Source: an uncultured Oscillibacter sp. (GTDB lineage: Bacteria > Bacillota > Clostridia > Oscillospirales > Oscillospiraceae). Taken from it: a DNA stretch of 26,923 nt. Position numbers and translations under genes: made by a program. This document shows, piece after piece, positions 21,749-26,923 of this stretch (positions are counted from its first letter, which is position 1; every line of letters starts with the position of its first letter). A model generated the notes under the pieces. The model did no database searches and was not told the origin of the DNA. It worked only from the letters and a program-made list of their open reading frames with translations. The DNA is taken from the NCBI GenBank assembly GCA_934574045.1, contig CAKTMK010000034.1:1-26923 (forward strand). Reading direction: 5' to 3'.

Positions 21749-23089
21749 TCACATCATGTGGAACATTCTCGGCAGGAACAGCACGGATTCAGGGATGAAG
21801 GTGATGATGAGCAGCACGATCAGCATGACGATGATCGGTCCCCAGATCTCCTTTATCACGTCCTTGAGCGGCGTGCCGGAGATGCCGGAGGTGATGAACA
21901 GGCACATGCCGAAGGGCGGGGTGGAAAGGCCCAGCATCATGTTGAAGATGATGATGAGGCCGAAGTGGATGATGTTGATGTCGAACACCTGCGCCACGGG
22001 CCACAGGATGGGGATCATGACCAGCTGGATCACGGAGGTGTCCACGAACATGCCCAGCGCCAGAATGATAAGGTTCACGACGATCAGAAAGACATACTTG
22101 CTGTCCGTCACGGACAGGATCCAGTTGCCCAGCCGCACGCCGATCTGCTCCTTTGCGAAGATGAAGGAGATGGCGGAGGCCGCGCCGACCATGATGGAGA
22201 CAGAGCCGGTGCCCTTCACGGTGTCCAGGATCACCTGCTTGAAGCCGTCCCACTTCAGGATGCGGTAGGCGAAGATGGCGATCACCAGAGAGTACGCGCC
22301 GGCGATGGCGCCCGCCTCGGTGGGGGTCATGACGCCGGTGTAGATGCCCACCAGCAGGATGACCGGCGTGAGCATGGCCCAGATGGCCTTGAGGCAGTAC
22401 CGCAGGTACGCGCCCAGCTTGGGCGGGGCGGACCGGGGGTATCTGCGCTTTTTGGAGATGAACGCAACGTAGACGCACAGCGCGACGGCGAGGATGACGC
22501 CGGGCATCATGCCGGCCATGAACAGCGCGCCCACGGACGCGCCGGTGAGCATGGCGTAAATGACGGCGGGGATGGACGGCGGGAAGATCGGCCCGATGGT
22601 GGCGGAGGCGGCGGTGATGGCGCAGGAGAAGCCGTCGTCATACCCCTCGGCGCGCATGGCGTCGATCTCCATCTTGCCAAGGCCGGAGGCGTCCGCCACG
22701 GCGGAGCCGGTCATGCCGGAGAACACCAGAGACGCCAGCACGTTCACGTGGGCCAGACCGCCGGGGAAGCGGCCCACCAGACCCTTGCACACGCCGAAAA
22801 CGTACTCGGTGATCTTTCCGGCGTTCATCACGTTGGCCGCGAAGATAAAGAGCGGCACGGCGATGATCGTCGTATTCGTAAAGATCGCTTCTATGGTCTT
22901 TTGGGCCACCAGATGCAGCTGACCCTCCTGTCCGGTCATCATGCCGAGGAAGCTGTATCCCCGGGTCAGGCCATCCGTCAGGAAGTACATGGCGCAGGCG
23001 GCGATCATGCCGGTGGGGATGGGCATCCGCAGCAGGAAGATCAGGACGAAGCACGTCAGAAAAACGATCAGAGGCAGGTTTTCCATCAT
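21749..23089 (-). CDS. TRAP transporter large permease (DctM family)
   Basis: A 446-residue polytopic protein with about 11-12 hydrophobic segments. It has family motifs: FSGMTGSAVADASGLGKMEIDAM, GPIFPPSIPAVIY (the ion/substrate hairpin region) and TPTEAGAIAGAY. It is the sodium-driven membrane subunit that takes the solute from the binding protein. The start at 23089 lies one base after the dctQ-type stop, with GGAGG inside the end of that gene; an in-frame opening at 23143 lies within it. A second ATG follows directly. Confidence 0.94.
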   Translation of the reverse strand: MMENLPLIVFLTCFVLIFLLRMPIPTGMIAACAMYFLTDGLTRGYSFLGMMTGQEGQLHLVAQKTIEAIFTNTTIIAVPLFIFAANVMNAGKITEYVFGVCKGLVGRFPGGLAHVNVLASLVFSGMTGSAVADASGLGKMEIDAMRAEGYDDGFSCAITAASATIGPIFPPSIPAVIYAMLTGASVGALFMAGMMPGVILAVALCVYVAFISKKRRYPRSAPPKLGAYLRYCLKAIWAMLTPVILLVGIYTGVMTPTEAGAIAGAYSLVIAIFAYRILKWDGFKQVILDTVKGTGSVSIMVGAASAISFIFAKEQIGVRLGNWILSVTDSKYVFLIVVNLIILALGMFVDTSVIQLVMIPILWPVAQVFDINIIHFGLIIIFNMMLGLSTPPFGMCLFITSGISGTPLKDVIKEIWGPIIVMLIVLLIITFIPESVLFLPRMFHMM

Positions 23090-23090
23090 A

Positions 23091-23690
23091 TCACTCTTTA
23101 CCTCCGTAGTCAATGTGGTTGAGGTCCAGCTGCTCCTGCGCAAGGGAGGCCTCGATGGCCTGCTCCGCCTCGGACTTGGTTTCCTCGATCATCTGCTCGG
23201 TATACTTCTCGTCTCCTCTGAGGACCATGATCTCCTCCCAGATCTCCAGCAGGGAATAGGCGATCATGAAGCCGAGAAAGACCACGTAGGGCATGAACAC
23301 GATGGTTTTCGGCCACTTGAGCAGCGTTGTGACCTGCTGACGCTCCATCAGGCCCCAGACGTAGTTCAGGGAGGGCAGGAACGTGATGAGACAGGTGAAG
23401 GTGATGAGAAGGTTGCCCAGCATGGCAGTGATCGCCTTGCCCTTGATGCCCAGATTGTCATAGAGCAGCGTAAAGGTGACGTGGCCCTTCTGGCGCTGGC
23501 AGTAGCACGCGCCCAGCATCACCAGCCACAAAAAGCAGGACTGCTCCACCTCGGTGGTCCATGCCTGCGGATTTTTCGCCGCGTAGCGCATGAAGACCTG
23601 AAACACGAATACGACGAACAGGACGACAAAGGCGATGGCGGGGATAAACTTTTCCACGCAGTCGCGGATAAAGCCGCCGACCTTTTTCAT
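23091..23690 (-). CDS. TRAP transporter small permease (DctQ family)
   Basis: A 199-residue membrane protein with four hydrophobic segments (about 14-32, 50-66, 90-112, 135-158). AWTTEVEQSCFLWLVMLGA and RQKGHVTFT match the DctQ signature. It pairs with the large permease. The C-terminal 45 residues are charged (TEQMIEETKSEAEQAIEASL), a longer cytoplasmic tail than usual. The ATG at 23690 follows AAAGGAG; an in-frame start at 23780 would read through the intergenic terminator hairpin. Confidence 0.9.
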   Translation of the reverse strand: MKKVGGFIRDCVEKFIPAIAFVVLFVVFVFQVFMRYAAKNPQAWTTEVEQSCFLWLVMLGACYCQRQKGHVTFTLLYDNLGIKGKAITAMLGNLLITFTCLITFLPSLNYVWGLMERQQVTTLLKWPKTIVFMPYVVFLGFMIAYSLLEIWEEIMVLRGDEKYTEQMIEETKSEAEQAIEASLAQEQLDLNHIDYGGKE

Positions 23691-23734
23691 GGTGTTTTCG
23701 CTCCTTTCACTCGGCGGCCGCGGCGCGGCGCCTG

Positions 23735-23770
23735 AAAAATCGCGGGGGCCGGGACCGCCCGGCCCCCGCG
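23735..23770 (-). terminator. Intercistronic terminator/attenuator between the TRAP binding-protein and small-permease genes
   Basis: A perfect 13-bp GC stem (23741-23753 with 23758-23770) with a four-base loop is followed on the minus strand by ATTTTT. It lies in the 100-base gap after the binding-protein stop (23791). Partial termination here would give far more binding protein than permease. Confidence 0.85.
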
Positions 23771-23790
23771 GGGGATTCACGGTGCCGCGA

Positions 23791-24861
23791 TCAGGCCATG
23801 GCCTGGATCTCGGCGAGAAGGTCCTTATCCCAGGAATCGGAGATGGGATCGTTCAGATAGGTGTCCAGCACGTGGTCGGCAAAGGCGGCCACGTCGGCCT
23901 CGTAGATGTTCAGGCCCTGCTCCTTCAGAAAGTCCTGAACCTCGCTCTCGGTCTTCAGGTTCTGGCTGTCGCAGGCCTCGCGCGCGGCCTCAACGGCCTC
24001 CATGACCCAGCCCTTCTGGGTGTCGGTCAGCTTGTTCCAGGTGTTCAGGTTCATGGTGGGCCACACGGAGTCCACCAGATGGTTGGTCAGGGAGATGGAC
24101 TTCTGGACCTCATAGAACTTGGCGGACTGCACGGTGGGCAGGGGGTTGTCCTGACCGTCCACGGTGCCGGTCTGCAGGGCGAGGTACAGGTCGTTGAAGG
24201 CGATGGCGGTGGGGTTGGCGCCCATGGCCTTGCCAAGGAAGACCCACGCGTCGGAGTTGGGCATACGCAGGTTCACGCCGTTGAGATCCTCGGGGGTCTT
24301 GATCTGGCGGTCCTCAGACAGGGAGACCTGACGGGTGCCCAGATAGAAGGCACCCAGCGGCAGGATGCCCTGCTCGTCGGCGATCTTCTGGAAGACCTCC
24401 TTGCCGATGTCGCCGTTGAGGACCTTGGTCATGTGGTCATAACTCTGGAAGACATAGCCCGCGGTGAACATGGAGACCCAGGGAGAGCCGTCCGTCAGCC
24501 AGGAGGCGGAAGAGTAGATCATGTCCACGTCGCCGTTTTTCAGGGCGTCGTGCTCGGTGTCCTGACCGTACAGCGTGCCGGAGTCGTAGCACTCCACGGT
24601 CATGTTGCCGCCGGAGATGCTCTCCAGAGTGTCCTTAAAGACCTTCTGGGCCGCGCCGTGGGCGTCGGTGGGGACGGCGGCGATGGAGAAGACCAGATTG
24701 ACGGGATCGCCCGCATCAGCGGCGCTGGACGCGCCGGAGCCGGATGCCGCAGGCGCGGAGCCGGAGGAGGCGGGGGTGCTGCTGCCGCCGCAGCCGGTCA
24801 GCGCTGCGGCCATCATCATGGCGCTCAGAGACAGGGCAATACTTCTTTTCCAGTTTTTCAT
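23791..24861 (-). CDS. TRAP transporter solute-binding lipoprotein (DctP family)
   Basis: A 356-residue lipoprotein. A basic start and hydrophobic stretch end in ALTGCGG (lipobox, lipid-modified Cys about 24). A Ser/Ala/Gly linker of about 30 residues follows, as expected for tethering outside a Gram-positive cell. The DctP domain then begins (VNLVFSIAAVPTD). Arg residues in LGTRQVSL and NLRMPNSDAW lie where the family's substrate carboxylate is held, so the ligand is probably an organic or sugar acid. The start at 24861 has GGAGG six bases away. Confidence 0.93.
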   Translation of the reverse strand: MKNWKRSIALSLSAMMMAAALTGCGGSSTPASSGSAPAASGSGASSAADAGDPVNLVFSIAAVPTDAHGAAQKVFKDTLESISGGNMTVECYDSGTLYGQDTEHDALKNGDVDMIYSSASWLTDGSPWVSMFTAGYVFQSYDHMTKVLNGDIGKEVFQKIADEQGILPLGAFYLGTRQVSLSEDRQIKTPEDLNGVNLRMPNSDAWVFLGKAMGANPTAIAFNDLYLALQTGTVDGQDNPLPTVQSAKFYEVQKSISLTNHLVDSVWPTMNLNTWNKLTDTQKGWVMEAVEAAREACDSQNLKTESEVQDFLKEQGLNIYEADVAAFADHVLDTYLNDPISDSWDKDLLAEIQAMA

Positions 24862-24943
24862 GTGGATCCTCCTGTTCAACATTGTGCTGTTTCTTGGTGC
24901 ATTCGTATATTCCATACCGGGCGTCTGCCCGGAAACGGACGAG

Positions 24944-25717
24944 TCAGCGGTAGATGCGCTCGCGCATCTTCAGGGCGGCGTTCTGCAGGATGCCGGCGCA
25001 CTCCAGCAGCTTCCGGTCCGTCATGGTGACGGAGGGGCCGGAGGTGCTGATCCCGGCCACCAGCGAGCCGCCTGAGTTGTATACCGGAACGCCCACGCAC
25101 CGCACGTTGGGGTCCCGCTCGCTGTTGTCGATGGCGTAGCCCCGGCGGCGGGTGCGGCGCAGTTCCTCCAGAATGGCGTCCAGATCGGTGATGGTGCTGG
25201 GCTGGTACTGGCGGCGCTCCTCCGGGATGCGGCTGAGCCATTCCTCCTCCGGCATGTGGGCCAGCATGGCCTTGCCGATGCCGGTGCAGTAAAAGGGTGC
25301 GGTCTCGCCCAGAATGTCCCGGTAGGGGAGCACGCCCATGCGGTCCGCCGGGTGGGCTACATATAAATAGAGGACCTTGTCGCCGTAGGGCAGGCCGAAG
25401 TACACGATCTCGCCGGTCTTGCCCGCGGTGTCCACCAGAATGTCGTAAATGGCGTTGGGATACCCCAGCTGCTGGTTGATGATGAAGGCGTACTCCAGAA
25501 TTTTCAGCCCCAGCCGGTACCGGCCGTCCGGCAGACGCTCCAGATAGCCCATGGACGTGTAAGTGGAGAGGATGTTGTGGATGTTGGATTTGCTCACGCC
25601 GATCCGCGCGGCCAGCTCCGTCACGCCGAGGACCGGCTCCTGAATGGTGAAGCAGGAGAGGATCTTCAGCGCCTTTGCCAGCGACTTGACCTTTGCTTCC
25701 CCGGTGGTACCGTCCAT
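24944..25717 (-). CDS. IclR-family transcriptional regulator
   Basis: A 257-residue regulator. The N-terminal winged helix-turn-helix (about 10-70; TELAARIGVSKSNIHNIL) is followed by the IclR effector domain, with YCTGIGKAMLAHM, RGYAIDNSERDPNVRCVGVPV and SGPSVTMTDRKL. The ATG at 25717 follows GAGG; an in-frame TTG at 25744 lies inside a palindrome and is less likely. It is first in the operon and probably controls itself and the TRAP genes in response to the pathway substrate. The 82-base gap to the binding-protein gene holds a small hairpin (CCGGGC/GCCCGG) but no clear promoter. Confidence 0.92.
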   Translation of the reverse strand: MDGTTGEAKVKSLAKALKILSCFTIQEPVLGVTELAARIGVSKSNIHNILSTYTSMGYLERLPDGRYRLGLKILEYAFIINQQLGYPNAIYDILVDTAGKTGEIVYFGLPYGDKVLYLYVAHPADRMGVLPYRDILGETAPFYCTGIGKAMLAHMPEEEWLSRIPEERRQYQPSTITDLDAILEELRRTRRRGYAIDNSERDPNVRCVGVPVYNSGGSLVAGISTSGPSVTMTDRKLLECAGILQNAALKMRERIYR

Positions 25718-25734
25718 AAAAGCGCACCTCGCAA

Positions 25735-25753
25735 CGTTCTCCAATAGAGAACG
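25735..25753. promoter_or_regulatory. Probable IclR operator
   Basis: CGTTCTC (25735-25741) and GAGAACG (25747-25753) are perfect inverted repeats around five bases. They lie just downstream of the predicted transcription start and upstream of the regulator's ATG, where bound protein would block transcription. IclR regulators often bind such short palindromes. Confidence 0.6.
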
Positions 25754-25774
25754 CCTTTCTTGATTTCTGACATG

Positions 25775-25803
25775 ATTATACGTTTATTCTAAAAGAAAGG
25801 CAA
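25775..25803 (-). promoter_or_regulatory. Sigma-A promoter of the IclR-TRAP operon
   Basis: On the minus strand TTGCCT (25803-25798), 17 bases, then TATAAT (25780-25775). Predicted start near 25768. The gene-free stretch 25718-26054 contains this promoter, the operator and the divergent promoter at 25927-25955; I see nothing else in it. Confidence 0.8.
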
Positions 25804-25926
25804 CAGTTTCTAAAATTTTCGGCAAAACACCGGCGAATTTGTAAAGTAATCGTTAAAATGAAGCACGATGTTTTCAAACGAAGAACAGGATTCGCGATTT
25901 TTTGTGAGGGTCCCGTTAAGACGCGC

Positions 25927-25955
25927 TTGCGGAGTGTCGGAAAGGGCGCTATAAT
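25927..25955 (+). promoter_or_regulatory. Sigma-A promoter of the YhcH-family gene
   Basis: TTGCGG (25927-25932), a 17-base spacer, then a perfect TATAAT (25950-25955). The predicted start is near 25962, about 90 bases before the ATG. No copy of the IclR palindrome is seen here. Confidence 0.78.
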
Positions 25956-26054
25956 GCCGCCGGACGGCAGGATCGGACCGGTCCTCTGGACTGGAAAAGC
26001 GGACCTTTTCATCCGGGATCTGCCGCAAAATCATAAAATTGAGGAGAGACCGCC

Positions 26055-26501
26055 ATGATCTATGACAGCCTGAAGCATCTGGAGCAGTATCGGAACGTGC
26101 ACCCCGGCATCTACCGCGCGCTGCGCCTGCTGCGGGACACGGACTTTTCCAAGCTGGGAGACGAGCGCCGCCAGATCGACGGGGAGGACCTGTTCTTTTT
26201 CATCCAGAGCTATGAGACCAAGCCGGTCAACGATACGCCGGAGGCCCACCGCAGCTATGCCGACATTCAGTTCCTGATCTCCGGGCGGGAGAAGATCGGC
26301 GTGGCCCCGCTGGAGGACATGACGGAGGAGACGGAGGCCCGGCCGGAGGGCGACATCTGGTTTTACCACGGCCCGGTGGACGAGATCACCCTCTCCGGCG
26401 ACCGGTTCGCCGTGTTTTTCCCCGGCGACGCCCACGCCCCCTGCATCGCCGCGGACGGCCCGGAGCCGGTCCGCAAGTGCGTGTTCAAGGTCCGGCTCTG
26501 A
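26055..26501 (+). CDS. YhcH/YjgK/YiaL (EbgC) family protein
   Basis: A 148-residue cupin-like protein of the DUF386 family. It shows YETKPVNDTPEAHRSYADIQFLISG near residue 50, WFYHGPVDEITLSGDRFAVFFPGDAHAPC near residue 100, and a final KCVFKVRL strand. His and Glu residues of the metal-binding core are present. Members occur with sialic acid, ulosonic acid and beta-galactoside genes and are thought to act as sugar anomerases. Divergent position next to the IclR-TRAP-aldolase operon fits a helper role in that pathway. The ATG follows GAGGAG. Confidence 0.9.
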   Translation: MIYDSLKHLEQYRNVHPGIYRALRLLRDTDFSKLGDERRQIDGEDLFFFIQSYETKPVNDTPEAHRSYADIQFLISGREKIGVAPLEDMTEETEARPEGDIWFYHGPVDEITLSGDRFAVFFPGDAHAPCIAADGPEPVRKCVFKVRL

Positions 26502-26562
26502 CCGCTCCGGCGGCGGAGCGGACTGCGCCCGCGCCCTCTCCGGCGGGATGCCGGAGGGGGCG
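26502..26562 (+). terminator. Two hairpins after the YhcH-family gene
   Basis: An 8-bp stem (26502-26509 with 26514-26521) is followed by a 13-bp stem with one G-U pair (26532-26544 with 26550-26562). Neither is followed by a T-run, so they are weak or Rho-assisted terminators at best. Confidence 0.45.
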
Positions 26563-26640
26563 GAGCCATTGGGCGGCGGGGCCTGCGGGCCTGCCCCCGG
26601 CGCTCCGGGCAAAAAATTTGCCGGAAAGGGAAATTTACGG

Positions 26641-26669
26641 TTGACATTTCCGCGGCTTCTGGCTATAAT
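26641..26669 (+). promoter_or_regulatory. Strong sigma-A promoter of the tRNA genes
   Basis: Consensus TTGACA (26641-26646), a 17-base spacer and TATAAT (26664-26669), about 32 bases before the first tRNA. Confidence 0.9.
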
Positions 26670-26700
26670 AATCAAGCAGTCTTTTCTAGGGCACAGATTT

Positions 26701-26787
26701 GCGGCTGTGCTGGAACTGGTAGACAGGCCAGCTTGAGGTGCTGGTGTCCGAATCGACGTGTGGGTTCAAATCCCGTCAGCCGCACCA
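26701..26787 (+). tRNA. tRNA-Leu (GAG)
   Basis: The acceptor stem GCGGCTG pairs with CAGCCGC before an encoded ACCA. The anticodon stem CCAGC/GCTGG encloses TTGAGGT, giving anticodon GAG. A long variable arm and the T arm GGGTTCAAATCCC are present, as expected of a class II leucine tRNA. Confidence 0.95.
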
Positions 26788-26835
26788 TTTTCCGACGATG
26801 CGCCGGAAAGAAAGACTGCGGTTTCAGGTGAATAT

Positions 26836-26923
26836 GCGCGAGTGGTGGAATTGGCAGACTCGCTAGATTCAGGTTCTAGTGTCCATTACGGACGTGCGGG
26901 TTCAAGTCCCGCCTCGCGCACCA
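26836..26923 (+). tRNA. tRNA-Leu (CAG)
   Basis: The acceptor stem GCGCGAG pairs with CTCGCGC before an encoded ACCA. The anticodon stem CTAGA/TCTAG encloses TTCAGGT, giving anticodon CAG. The long variable arm and T arm are present. It lies 48 bases after the first tRNA and ends exactly at the window edge; the two are probably cotranscribed. Confidence 0.95.

Noticed and set aside
21608..23122. A 504-codon plus-strand open frame opposite the TRAP permease
   Set aside because: It is an Asp/His/Gly-rich shadow of the permease gene, with no ribosome-binding site or domain.

Overview
The window is high-GC DNA from an endospore-forming, anaerobic Firmicute, most likely a gut Oscillospiraceae-type bacterium. 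The evidence is a WalRK system with YycH/YycI-type partners, a spoVAD gene, strong GGAGG ribosome-binding sites, sigma-A promoters with 17-bp spacers, a TRAP transporter, a stand-alone carbamate kinase and S-layer-homology remnants. The lineage is an inference from gene content and style; no rRNA is present.

Left end (1-6300): a spoVAD gene is cut off after codon 209 and joined to AT-richer DNA. That DNA carries the start of an unrelated ORF running off the window, which looks like the edge of an inserted element. Next, on the minus strand, is a five-gene operon: a Nudix ADP-sugar pyrophosphatase, walR, walK, yycH-like and yycI-like. It reads from a sigma-A promoter at 6349-6377 to a terminator at 957-992.

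Centre left (6390-9980): a divergent promoter drives smpB (probably from an ACG start), a cyclophilin and a short-chain dehydrogenase. The tmRNA gene ssrA follows, so both trans-translation partners lie within about 2.5 kb. The ssrA leader carries three copies of a palindromic repeat. Just past the ssrA 3' end, a classical integration site, lies a collapsed prophage in which pieces of a DNA polymerase and a probable lysin gene are fused. An SLH-domain scrap and two very strong hairpins follow.

Centre (9980-17100): an M20 amidohydrolase with a small uncharacterised partner; a tight three-gene unit of a cysteine desulfurase, a C39-like papain-fold protein and a TtcA-like tRNA thiolase; an IS3-family remnant; then carbamate kinase and a cysteine-less ArsC/Spx-like protein divergent from a sirtuin.

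Right (17200-26923): a citrate synthase with a possible overlapping leader ORF and a second SLH scrap. A minus-strand operon follows: an IclR regulator, TRAP transporter P-Q-M, a DapA-family aldolase, a PfkB kinase and a SIS isomerase. A YhcH/EbgC-family gene is transcribed divergently from it. Together these read as uptake and breakdown of a sugar acid that I cannot name. Two tRNA-Leu genes (GAG, CAG) close the window.
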